Shown here: positions 1 to 6,182 of the stretch, piece by piece
How positions within the stretch are numbered: the stretch's first letter is position 1
Layout of the letters: every line of letters begins with the position of its first letter
Source: PLA2 sp036273915
GTDB lineage: Bacteria; Planctomycetota; PLA2
DNA length: 6,845 nt
Direction of reading: 5' to 3'
Assembly: GCA_036273915.1 (NCBI GenBank)
Contig: DASUGR010000263.1
Span: 1-6,845, forward strand
Position numbers and translations under genes: made by a program
The notes under the pieces: model-generated
Database searches by the model: none
Told to the model about the DNA's origin: nothing
The model's input: the letters and a program-made list of their open reading frames with translations, nothing else

Positions 1-468
1 TCGATCGGCGGCAACGAGATCCTCCACGCCGCCAACCGCGGCGAGAAGATCACCGTGATCTTCCTCAACAACGCGATCTACGGCATGACGGGCGGGCAGA
101 TGGCGCCCACGACGATGCCGGGCCAGAAGACGACGACCACGCCGTTCGGGCGCGACACGGCGGAAACGGGCGCGCCGCTGCGGGTGGCGGAGCTGCTCGC
201 GACGCTCGGCACGCCGGCGTTCATCGCGCGCGGCACCGCCCACGACGCGAAGGGCACGCTCAAGACGAAGAATCTCGTCCGGGAGGCGTTCGAGCACCAG
301 GCCGCCGGCCGCTGCTTCTCGTTCGTCGAGGTGCTCTCCACCTGCCCTACGAACTGGGGGCTGTCGCCGAACGAGGCCTCGGACTGGCTCGCGGAGACGA
401 TGATCCCCTACTACCCGCTCGGGATCCTGAAGCGGCCGGCGTGGGCGCCGGAAGGGGTGCGCGCATGA
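1..468 (+). CDS. vorA: 2-oxoacid:ferredoxin oxidoreductase, beta (TPP-binding) subunit, 5'-truncated
   Basis: This is the C-terminal 155 residues of a TPP-binding beta subunit. The reading frame is open from base 1 and the start lies outside the window. The family is usually about 245-290 residues long, so roughly 90-130 residues are missing, including the GDG part of the TPP/Mg site and the N-terminal cluster cysteines. The fragment begins with SIGGNEILHAA and contains NNAIYGMTGGQ (fragment residues 23-33), the TPP/Mg-binding loop typical of VorA/KorB. The phrase FSFVEVLSTCPTNWGLSP follows. Its Cys (fragment residue 115) matches the position where the family carries the fourth [4Fe-4S] ligand. 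With alpha and gamma it would decarboxylate a 2-oxoacid oxidatively in the cytoplasm, giving acyl-CoA, CO2 and reduced ferredoxin. Substrate choice (branched-chain 2-oxoacid versus 2-oxoglutarate) cannot be read from the sequence; the vor name rests on overall likeness. Its stop overlaps the gamma start (ATGA). Confidence 0.93.
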   Translation, partial: SIGGNEILHAANRGEKITVIFLNNAIYGMTGGQMAPTTMPGQKTTTTPFGRDTAETGAPLRVAELLATLGTPAFIARGTAHDAKGTLKTKNLVREAFEHQAAGRCFSFVEVLSTCPTNWGLSPNEASDWLAETMIPYYPLGILKRPAWAPEGVRA

Positions 469-1022
469 AGGCGACGAGCGTCCTCATGGCGGGGTTCGGC
501 GGGCAGGGGATGCTGCTCGCCGGCAAGGCGCTCGCGCAGGCGGCGATGGCCGAAGGGCTCCAGGTGAGCTGGCTCCCGTCGTACGGCCCCGAGATGCGCG
601 GCGGCACCGCGAACGTGATCGTCTGCGTCTCGAAGGATCCGATCGCCTCGCCGCTCGTGAGCCGGCCCGACGCGCTGCTCGCGATGAACCTGCCGTCGCT
701 CGACCGGTTCGAGGCGAGCGTGGCGCCGGGGGGCACGATCGTCGTGAACGCGACGCTCGTCGCGCGCGCGTGCGCCCGCGACGACTGCCGCGTCGTGCGC
801 GTCGACGCGCGCGCGCTCGCGCAGGCGGCGGGCAGCGAGCGCGCCGCCAACTTCGTGATGCTCGGCGCCTACGTCGGCGCGACCGCCCTGCTGCCGACGA
901 GGGCCGCCGAGACGGCGATCGCCGACGAGTTCCGCGACGGCAGGGAGAGGCACATCGCGGCGAACGTCCTGGCGTTCCGCGCCGGGGTCGAGGCGGGGTC
1001 GGCGAACGAGGTGCAGGCATGA
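465..1022 (+). CDS. vorC: 2-oxoacid:ferredoxin oxidoreductase, gamma subunit
   Basis: A 185-residue POR-gamma family subunit, a normal length for a free-standing gamma chain. The N-terminus has the family glycine motif GFGGQG (residues 10-15). SYGPEMRGGTAN follows near residue 42, the most diagnostic stretch of KorC/VorC proteins. The ATG at 465 is preferred over an in-frame GTG at 441. The ATG overlaps the beta stop in ATGA, and an SD-like ggaagggg lies at 450-457, 7 nt upstream. Starting at 465 also gives the family's usual MKxxxVLMAGFGGQG opening. In the assembled enzyme the gamma chain packs against alpha and beta and is thought to help with CoA binding. It is translationally coupled on both sides, with its own stop overlapping the alpha start. 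It has no cluster-type CxxC motif and binds no iron-sulfur cluster of its own. Confidence 0.93.
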   Translation: MKATSVLMAGFGGQGMLLAGKALAQAAMAEGLQVSWLPSYGPEMRGGTANVIVCVSKDPIASPLVSRPDALLAMNLPSLDRFEASVAPGGTIVVNATLVARACARDDCRVVRVDARALAQAAGSERAANFVMLGAYVGATALLPTRAAETAIADEFRDGRERHIAANVLAFRAGVEAGSANEVQA

Positions 1023-2080
1023 GCAAGGTCCTGATGAAGGGCAACGAGGCGCTGGGCGAGGCCGCGATCCGCGCCGGCTGCGTCCACTTCTTCGGCTACC
1101 CGATCACGCCGCAGACCGAGATCCCGGAATACCTCTGCAAGCGGCTGCCCGAGGTGGGCGGCGTGTTCGTCCAGGCCGAGAGCGAGGTCGCGGCGATCCA
1201 CATGGTCTACGGCGCCGCGGGCGCGGGCGTGAAGTGCATGACCTCCTCCTCCTCGCCCGGCATCAGCCTGATGGCGGAGGGGATGAGCTACATCGCCGCG
1301 TGCGAGCTTCCCTGCGTCGTGATCAACATGATGCGCGCGGGACCTGGGCTCGGCGGGATCCTGCCCGCCCAGAGCGACTACTTCCAGGCGACGCGCGGCC
1401 ACGGCCACGGCGACTACCAGTGCCTCGTGCTCGCGCCGGCGTCCGTGCAGGAGGCGGTCGACCTGATGACGCTCGCCTTCGACCTCGCGGAGAAGTACAG
1501 GAACCCCGTGATGGTCTGCGCGGACGGGATGATCGGCCAGATGATGGAGCCGGTGGAGTTCCGCGCGGAGGGGCGCGGCCCCGCGATGGCGGAGAACGAC
1601 TGGGCGCTGACCGGCTGCGAGGGCCGTCCGCGCCGCATCGTGAACTCCCTCCACCTCGCCCCCGAGAAGAACTTCGCCCAGAACGTCCGGCTGAAGGAGA
1701 AGTACGACCGTGCCGCTCGCGACGAGGTGCGCTTCGAGGTCTACGGCGACGAGCGCCCCGACCTGCTGCTCGTGGCGTTCGGCACGATGGCGCGCATCTG
1801 CAAGTCCGCGATCGACGACGCGCGGCGCGAGGGCAGACGCGTCGGCCTCTTCCGGCCGATCACGCTCAACCCGTGGCCCTACGCGCCGTGCCGCGCCATC
1901 ATGGACGCGATGCCCGAGGGCGCGAAGGTGCTGGACGTCGAGATGAGCATGGGCCAGATGGTCTACGACGTGAAGCTGGCCGCCGAGGGCTCGCGGAAGA
2001 TCGAGTTCTACGGGCTCGCCGGCGGGCTCGTGCCGTCGCCCGACCAGGTCGCGGAGCGGATCCGGGCCCTACTTCCCTGA
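1019..2080 (+). CDS. vorB: 2-oxoacid:ferredoxin oxidoreductase, alpha subunit (VorB-like)
   Basis: A 353-residue alpha subunit of full family length. It opens MSKVLMKGNEALGEAAIRAG, nearly the standard VorB start. Family marks follow in order: FGYPITPQTE (25-34), QAESEVAAI (52-60, the acidic stretch facing the TPP pyrimidine), TSSSSPGISLMAEG (75-88), and AGPGLGGILPAQSDYFQATR (107-126). The C-terminal part (about 205-353) is the transketolase-C-like domain, with LLLVAFGTMAR, GLFRPITLNPWP and EMSMGQM. With beta it forms the catalytic dimer that uses TPP, CoA and ferredoxin. The ATG is fixed by the ATGA overlap with the gamma stop and by gaggtg at 1008-1013. It is the last gene of the operon and has no clear hairpin after its stop. 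Its final 12 bp overlap the 3' end of the opposing four-Cys gene. No delta (2x[4Fe-4S] ferredoxin) subunit is in view; it may lie upstream. Confidence 0.95.
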   Translation: MSKVLMKGNEALGEAAIRAGCVHFFGYPITPQTEIPEYLCKRLPEVGGVFVQAESEVAAIHMVYGAAGAGVKCMTSSSSPGISLMAEGMSYIAACELPCVVINMMRAGPGLGGILPAQSDYFQATRGHGHGDYQCLVLAPASVQEAVDLMTLAFDLAEKYRNPVMVCADGMIGQMMEPVEFRAEGRGPAMAENDWALTGCEGRPRRIVNSLHLAPEKNFAQNVRLKEKYDRAARDEVRFEVYGDERPDLLLVAFGTMARICKSAIDDARREGRRVGLFRPITLNPWPYAPCRAIMDAMPEGAKVLDVEMSMGQMVYDVKLAAEGSRKIEFYGLAGGLVPSPDQVAERIRALLP

Positions 2081-2224
2081 CTGCTGTCGCGCGCGCTCGC
2101 AGGTCTCGCAGTAGCGGCCGAGCTCGTAGCAGGGGACGCCGTCGGCCTGCGCCTCGGGGCAGAGGGGGTGCGGAGGCGGCGCTTTCTCGCCCGCCTTCCT
2201 GGTTTCGCGCGGATTCTCAACCAT
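2069..2224 (-). CDS. Small four-cysteine protein (51 aa), unknown function
   Basis: I do not recognise this family. The ORF encodes 51 residues beginning MVENPRETRKAGEKAPPPHP. All four cysteines are in the second half: C22, C32, C39 and C42, spaced C-x9-C-x6-C-x2-C, around LCPEAQ, VPCYELGRYC and ETCERA. This looks like a minimal zinc-ribbon or metal/Fe-S knuckle. There is no signal peptide or membrane segment, so it is probably cytoplasmic. Support for a real gene comes from an SD of GGAGGAGG four bases before the ATG, about 86% G/C at third positions, and a compact Cys-rich end that a chance frame would rarely give. It converges on the alpha-subunit gene and their 3' ends overlap by 12 bp. 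It lies downstream of the EF-hand gene, separated from it by a hairpin, so it probably has its own promoter. A chance ORF cannot be excluded. Confidence 0.65.
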   Translation of the reverse strand: MVENPRETRKAGEKAPPPHPLCPEAQADGVPCYELGRYCETCERARQQSGK

Positions 2225-2228
2225 GGCG

Positions 2229-2236
2229 CCTCCTCC
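2229..2236 (-). promoter_or_regulatory. Ribosome binding site of the four-Cys gene
   Basis: On the - strand this reads GGAGGAGG, followed by CGCC and then the ATG at 2224. It is the main reason for choosing this start and for calling the 51-residue ORF a gene. Confidence 0.65.
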
Positions 2237-2304
2237 ACCGCGCGGCAACGCGGGGCCGCACGTGGCGTTGCACGCGCCGTGCCCGCAAGGAGGGCGAAAG
2301 AGGG

Positions 2305-2334
2305 GGGGCTCCGGGGGCCGAACGCCGGAGCCCC
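2305..2334 (-). terminator. GC-rich hairpin after the EF-hand gene
   Basis: A perfect 10-bp inverted repeat: GGGGCTCCGG (2305-2314), a 10-nt loop, then CCGGAGCCCC (2325-2334). It begins 12 bases past the stop of the EF-hand gene in its direction of transcription. There is no real U tract afterwards, only a short CCCTCTTT on the - strand, so it is a terminator-like hairpin rather than a classical intrinsic terminator. The same arms recur after the antiporter gene near 4404-4434. The rest of this intergenic stretch (2237-2304) shows only a small inverted repeat, GCACG-CGC-CGTGC at 2270-2282, and no convincing promoter. Confidence 0.6.
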
Positions 2335-2346
2335 ACCGCGCGATCG

Positions 2347-3030
2347 TCAGCGCCCCGGCGGAGCGGGCGGGGGCGGCGATCCGACATCGTCGTCGTCGTC
2401 GTCCGCGCCGGGGGCCCCGGGACCCCACCCCATCCCGCGCCCGGGACCCATGCCCCGCGCGCCGCCGCGGCCGAACGGCTGATGGCACCACGGGCAGACA
2501 TCGCCCTTCGCCATCGGCCCGCGCGGGCCGCGCTGCCCCGTCGCACCGGGGCCCGGACCGCCTTGGCCGCGCCGCGGCGGCTGCATCCACCGCGGGCCCA
2601 TGCCCGGGCCGAAGCCCTGCTGCCGCGCGCCGTCGTTCCGACGGCCCTCGTGGCCCCACGCGCGCATGCGGCGACCCATCGCCTCGCGCATCCGGCGTCC
2701 CCAGCCCTCGCGCATCCCCTGCATCATGCGGCGTTGCATCTCCTGTTGCATGCGCGCCTGGTTGCGCTCCATGATGAGCTTGAAGTCCGCGGACGCGATG
2801 ACCCCGTCCCCGTTGGCATCGAGGCCCGTGAAGCCGCTCCGGACCTTCTGGTACTCGTCCCAGTCGACCTTGCCGTCCTTGTTGAGGTCGAACTTCTTGA
2901 GGAAGAGCGCGCCCGGCTCCGGCGCCGCGGCGGCCGCCGGCTTGGGCGTCTCCTTGGGCTCCTGCGCGACGGCGAAGGGGAAGAGGGCGAGCAGGACGAA
3001 CGCGACGAGACGATAGGGCCTTTGCAGCAT
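2347..3030 (-). CDS. Exported EF-hand protein with Met/Arg-rich helix, CxxC motif and poly-Asp tail
   Basis: A 227-residue protein with a Sec signal peptide: basic MLQRPYR, a hydrophobic core at residues 8-21, and a likely cut after AVA at 22. A Pro/Ala linker (25-39) follows. Two EF-hand loops come next. The first is D48-N50-D52-G53-K54-D56-E59 and is fully canonical. The second is D71-N73-D75-G76-V77-A79-D82, with Asp instead of Glu at position 12. Residues 86-125 form a Met/Arg-rich, probably helical stretch with repeated RRM and MRE units. The remainder is Gly/Pro/Met-rich, low complexity and probably disordered. It contains CPWC (179-182) with H183, then six Asp (210-215) and a Pro-rich end. 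The start is supported by GGAGG seven bases before the ATG. The calcium-binding role is inferred from the EF-hands. The Met-rich and CxxC parts could bind other metals. No close named homologue is recognised. Confidence 0.88.
   Translation of the reverse strand: MLQRPYRLVAFVLLALFPFAVAQEPKETPKPAAAAAPEPGALFLKKFDLNKDGKVDWDEYQKVRSGFTGLDANGDGVIASADFKLIMERNQARMQQEMQRRMMQGMREGWGRRMREAMGRRMRAWGHEGRRNDGARQQGFGPGMGPRWMQPPRRGQGGPGPGATGQRGPRGPMAKGDVCPWCHQPFGRGGARGMGPGRGMGWGPGAPGADDDDDDVGSPPPPAPPGR
2386..2403 (-). repeat. Trinucleotide tract coding for six Asp
   Basis: On the - strand this is GAC five times and GAT once, in frame within the EF-hand gene. It encodes Asp210-215. A short in-frame triplet tract of this kind could vary in length between strains without breaking the gene. 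Confidence 0.8.
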
Positions 3031-3082
3031 GAGGTTGCCTCCACACCGTGAAGCACCGGAATGCCGTCGCAGGTTTCGGTGC

Positions 3083-3110
3083 GGGCGGGAGGGGAGGGGA
3101 GAGGGAGGGG
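3083..3110. other. G-run cluster: G-quadruplex motif on + strand, C-rich transcript on - strand
   Basis: Six runs of three or four G, separated by 1-3 bases, lie on the + strand immediately after the MFS stop codon (3112-3114). This satisfies a G-quadruplex pattern. Both flanking genes are transcribed from the - strand, so their RNA here is a long C-rich, G-poor stretch (CCCCTCCCTCTCCCC and onward), which resembles a Rho utilisation site. The 81-bp gap between the MFS and EF-hand genes has no hairpin of the kind found after the other - strand genes. Rho-dependent ending of the MFS transcript is therefore a reasonable inference but is not shown. Confidence 0.45.
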
Positions 3111-3111
3111 A

Positions 3112-4332
3112 TCACCACTCCGGCGGCGAGCGCCGCTGCCAACGCGCGACGAGCACGTAGAAGACGCCGGAGAGCCCGAACGCCACGACGGCGGTCTGCA
3201 GCGCGAGCGAGACCGACGAGCGGTCGGCGATCCAGCCGACCACGGACGGCGCGGGCGCGTTCCCGAGCACGTGGATGCCGCAGAGGTAGACCGCCTGGAG
3301 CGTCGCGGAGAACTGCGGCGGCCCGAGCTCGTCCACGACGGCGGCCGAGGGGCCGTGGTAGACCGCGAGGAAGAACGCGGTGAGCGCGGAGAGCACCATG
3401 AAGAGGACGTTCGACGAGACGACGAGCGCGAGGGCGCCCGTCGGCACCGCGCACAGGAGCGAGAGGCCGATCGCGCGCGCGTGGCCGCCGCGGGCGCGAC
3501 GGGTGAGCGCGTCGCCGGCGTGGCCGCCCGCGATCACGCCGGCGCCGGTCGCGACCACGCCGACGAACGCCATGAACGCGCTGCCGAGGGCGACGCCCAT
3601 GTGGCGCTCCTCGACGATGAGCCAGCGCGACCAGAAGATCAGCGCGCTCGCGCCGAACGTGACGAGGATGCCCGCGAGGAGCCCGATCACGTAGACCCGC
3701 GACAGCAGGTACGCGCGCGCCGGCAGCGCGTGCGGCCGGGGCAGCCGGTCGGGCGCCGCGACGAAGGCGGAGAGCGCGGCGAGCACGACCGACGGCCCGC
3801 CCGCGATCCAGAAGACGCCGCGCCAGCCGACGTGGGGCGCGAGCGTCATGCCGAGGACGAGGCCGCCCGTGCCGCCGAGCGCCATGCCGACGTTGTAGAT
3901 CGCGAGCGCGCGCCCGCGCCGGCCCGGCGGCGCCGCCGCGCAGAGGAGCGAGTTGGCGCTCGGGCCGTACGCCCCCTCGCCCACGCCCACGAGCGCGCGG
4001 AAGAGGAGCAGGACGTGGAACGACGGCGCGAGCGCGGACCCGATCGTCGAGATCGACCAGACGAGCACGCCGAGGAAGATCACCTTGCGCGGCCCGACGC
4101 GGTCGGCGATCGGGCCCGAGACGAGCGACGCGACCGCGAACACGATGAGGTTCACCGCCGCGAGCCAGCCCAGCTCGAACTTCGACAGGCGGAACGACTC
4201 CGCGATCAGCGGGGTCATCCCGTAGACGACCTGCCGGTCGAGGTAGTTGAAGAAGTTGACGAGCGTGAGCAGCGGCAGCGGGTGGACGACGCCGCGGGCG
4301 CGGAAGGGCCGGCCGGCAGGGGCTAGGCTCAT
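3112..4332 (-). CDS. Spinster-like major facilitator superfamily transporter
   Basis: A 406-residue, 12-helix inner-membrane carrier of usual MFS length. TM1 holds LVNFFNYLDRQVVYGM with D32-R33, the hallmark opening of the Spinster (Spns)-like branch. Loop 2-3 has MFS motif A as GPIADRVGPRK (73-83). TM4 has FRALVGVGEGAYGPSANSLL, with R112 and E119 in the positions of the Spinster RxxxGxGE signature. The proton-coupled mechanism is inferred from these charged residues. Animal Spns proteins carry sphingolipids or lysophospholipids; bacterial substrates are mostly unknown, so none is assigned. The ATG at 4332 has GGAG four bases upstream. A weak -10-like TATTCC lies at 4353-4358 with no matching -35 box. 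Upstream is the hairpin that ends the antiporter gene; downstream, 81 bp away, is the EF-hand gene in the same direction. A possible Rho site lies between them, so co-transcription is uncertain. Confidence 0.92.
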   Translation of the reverse strand: MSLAPAGRPFRARGVVHPLPLLTLVNFFNYLDRQVVYGMTPLIAESFRLSKFELGWLAAVNLIVFAVASLVSGPIADRVGPRKVIFLGVLVWSISTIGSALAPSFHVLLLFRALVGVGEGAYGPSANSLLCAAAPPGRRGRALAIYNVGMALGGTGGLVLGMTLAPHVGWRGVFWIAGGPSVVLAALSAFVAAPDRLPRPHALPARAYLLSRVYVIGLLAGILVTFGASALIFWSRWLIVEERHMGVALGSAFMAFVGVVATGAGVIAGGHAGDALTRRARGGHARAIGLSLLCAVPTGALALVVSSNVLFMVLSALTAFFLAVYHGPSAAVVDELGPPQFSATLQAVYLCGIHVLGNAPAPSVVGWIADRSSVSLALQTAVVAFGLSGVFYVLVARWQRRSPPEW

Positions 4333-4403
4333 GGAGCTCCGTCGCGCCAGAAGGAATAGCGGACGCGCGGCGCCGCGTCGACGGGAAATCGCGGAGGCAT
4401 CCG

Positions 4404-4434
4404 GGGGGGGTCCGGGGGCCCCCGGAGCCCCCCC
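4404..4434 (-). terminator. GC-rich hairpin after the antiporter gene
   Basis: On + it runs from a block of G, through TCCGGGGGCC (4411-4420), to CGGAGCCCC (4423-4431) and more C. It folds as GGG/CCC and TCC/GGA pairs around a GGCC loop. A G bulge (4427) precedes seven further G-C pairs. It starts three bases past the antiporter stop, which fits a transcription-ending or 3'-protecting structure. It lacks a U tract. It also ends about 70 bp upstream of the MFS start and separates the two genes. Confidence 0.6.
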
Positions 4435-4437
4435 GCA

Positions 4438-6126
4438 TCACTCCTCGAGGAAGTAGTTGAAGTCCTCCGACGCCTCCTCCGCGTGGAGCACCTCGTACGC
4501 GCGGGCCGCGGTCGGCGCCCAGTAGAGCTGCTGGCGCGTCGCCGGGTCGACGCCGATCGCGCGCGCGAAAGCCGCGAGCACCTCGAGGTGCCGGTCGTGA
4601 TGGCCCGCGGGCGTCGCGAGGACCACCATGCAGTGGACCGGCTCGCCGTCCGGCGTCTCGAACGGCAGCCCCTTCCGCGACAGCCCCATCACGCCGACGA
4701 TCCTGTCGTGATCCGCCAGCGGCCCGTGCGGGATCGCGAGCCCCCCGCCGAGGCAGGTCGACCCCTCCGCCTCGCGCGCGAGCACCGCGCTGAGGAGCGT
4801 GGCGCGGTCGACCTTCAGCCGCGTCGTCCGGAGCAGGTGGTCGACGAGCCTCTCGATCGCCTCCTCCATCGTCGCCGCCTCGAGGTCCGTCACGATGTGC
4901 TCCTCATGGAGGAACTCGATGAGCCGCGCGCGGTCCTTGCCGTAGTCGCCCGAGCGGACGAGCGCGTGGCGCGTGAGGACGGGGCCGACGATCTCGTTGC
5001 CGAGCACGACCGTGAGCACGACGGCGAGCACGAGGTCGCGGATCGGGGCCAGCGCCGGGTCCTCCGCGGCGAGCAGCGCGAGGCCGACCGCGAGGCCCGC
5101 CTGCGGCACCAGCGCCGGCCCCAGCCAGCGGCGCACGCGGTCGGTGGCGCCCGCGAGCCGCATCGACACGTGCGCGGCGGTCGTCTTGCCGGCGAGGCGG
5201 GCGGCGAACGCGGCCGCAGCGATCGTCCCCCCGGCCAGGAGGTGGTCGAAGCGCAGCTCGCAGCCGGCCAGCGTGAAGAACACGGCGAAGATGGCGTATT
5301 CGAAGTTGTCGAAGACGCGGTGGCCGATCTCCTCCCGGTCGGGCGTGACGTTCGCGAGCGTGACGCCGAGCGCGAGGCACGCGAGCAGGGGGGAGCTGCC
5401 CGTCGTCTCCGCGATCCCCGTGGCGAGCAGGATCGCGACGATCGACGCGGCCGCGAGCCGGTCGCTGCGGGCCGTCCGGCGCGTGAGCAGGATGAGGGCG
5501 ACGCCCACGAGCGCGCCGAGCACGGTGGCCCGGCCGATCACCTCGATCGGCGCCCAGAGCAGGCGCAGCGCCGACGGGGCGCCCGCGCCCTCGAGCTCCA
5601 TCCGCACCGCGGTGTGCGCGATCTCGAAGAGCGCGATGCACGCGAGGTTGTTGAGCGCGACCGCGGCGACGAGCGTGCGCACGAAGATGCCCTTCGAGCG
5701 GGTCTCGCGCACGAGCGCGAGCACGGTCGCGGGCGCGGTCGACACCGCGACCGCCGCGAGCAGGAGGGAGACGGTCCACGGCGCACCCGCGACCGCCAAC
5801 GCGCCGTAGACGAGCGCCGGGGTGATCGTCACCTCCGCCGCGATCAGGAGCCCGAGCCGCTTGAACGCGTGGCGCAGCTTGCGGATGTTCAAGTGGCTGC
5901 CGACCGCCACCGCCATGAGCCCGAGGGCGAAGTCGAGCACCGGCCCCTGGGCGCGCAGGTCCTCCTCCTCGAAGAGGCCGACCTGCCCGAGCGCGATGCC
6001 CGCGAGGATCTGGCCGGTCACGGAGGGGAGGCGCGCGCGTCGGGCGAGCGCGCCGCCGACGATCCCCGCCACGAGCACGAGCGACAGGGTGAGGAGCGGG
6101 CTCGGCCCGTTCACGGCGGACAGCAC
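4438..6126 (-). CDS. Cation/proton antiporter-like (CPA) membrane domain fused to PTS EIIA type-2 domain
   Basis: A 562-residue protein. Residues about 9-390 form a polytopic KefB/CPA-type domain. Visible signatures are LPSVTGQILAGIALG (33-47), STAPATVLALVRE (129-141, the unwound-helix segment), FFTLAGCEL (283-291) and LVPQAGLAVGLALL near residue 345. Residues about 402-550 form a cytoplasmic PTS EIIA fructose/mannitol-type domain. Its phosphorylation site is LAIPHG, with H467, and the partner HLEVLAAFA has H513. Both histidines are intact, so phosphorylation-dependent control of the transporter is plausible. Oddly, the helix normally carrying Asp-Asp or Asn-Asp reads ALNNLACIALFE, with N159-N160, so antiport is not certain. 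The start is GTG, and an in-frame stop lies at 6139-6141. No SD is seen before this GTG or before the alternative GTG four codons on. A strong hairpin follows the stop. The gene is divergent from the DUF1801 gene. Confidence 0.9.
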   Translation of the reverse strand: MLSAVNGPSPLLTLSLVLVAGIVGGALARRARLPSVTGQILAGIALGQVGLFEEEDLRAQGPVLDFALGLMAVAVGSHLNIRKLRHAFKRLGLLIAAEVTITPALVYGALAVAGAPWTVSLLLAAVAVSTAPATVLALVRETRSKGIFVRTLVAAVALNNLACIALFEIAHTAVRMELEGAGAPSALRLLWAPIEVIGRATVLGALVGVALILLTRRTARSDRLAAASIVAILLATGIAETTGSSPLLACLALGVTLANVTPDREEIGHRVFDNFEYAIFAVFFTLAGCELRFDHLLAGGTIAAAAFAARLAGKTTAAHVSMRLAGATDRVRRWLGPALVPQAGLAVGLALLAAEDPALAPIRDLVLAVVLTVVLGNEIVGPVLTRHALVRSGDYGKDRARLIEFLHEEHIVTDLEAATMEEAIERLVDHLLRTTRLKVDRATLLSAVLAREAEGSTCLGGGLAIPHGPLADHDRIVGVMGLSRKGLPFETPDGEPVHCMVVLATPAGHHDRHLEVLAAFARAIGVDPATRQQLYWAPTAARAYEVLHAEEASEDFNYFLEE

Positions 6127-6141
6127 GACCGCATTGTGTCA

Positions 6142-6165
6142 GGCGGCGGGGTCGCGCCCCGCGCC
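6142..6165. promoter_or_regulatory. Inverted repeat in the divergent intergenic region
   Basis: GCGGGG (6146-6151) and CCCCGC (6157-6162) form a 6-bp stem around a TCGCG loop. Three further pairs extend it (GGC with GCC) if one G is bulged. It sits in the 80-bp gap between the divergent antiporter and DUF1801 genes, so it could be an operator or an RNA hairpin in the antiporter leader. In DNA this GC-rich, chance palindromes are common. Confidence 0.3.
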
Positions 6166-6182
6166 ACGGCTCATCCCTCGGC

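Noticed and set aside
441..464. In-frame GTG start extending the gamma subunit by eight residues
   Set aside because: The ATG at 465 has the ATGA overlap, a better-placed SD and the family's normal N-terminus.
2640..2770. Repeated GCGCAT/GCGGC units, considered as a CRISPR or tandem repeat array
   Set aside because: They are irregular and in frame, and are explained by repeated Met/Arg codons in the EF-hand protein.
2223..2774. Pro/Arg-rich + strand frame in the gap and opposite the EF-hand gene
   Set aside because: Its composition is that of an antisense shadow. It has no SD at its ATG, which merely overlaps the start of the opposing four-Cys gene.
1234..3051. A 605-codon + strand open frame
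   Set aside because: It is Arg/Ala/Pro-rich and covers vorB and the opposite strand of the EF-hand gene. It has no family signatures, and long chance frames are expected at this GC.
2069..4441. A 790-codon open frame on the - strand spanning the EF-hand and MFS genes
   Set aside because: Most of it is an Arg/Pro/Ala-rich shadow of the MFS and EF-hand genes in another frame. Only its last 51 codons have their own SD and a sensible composition.
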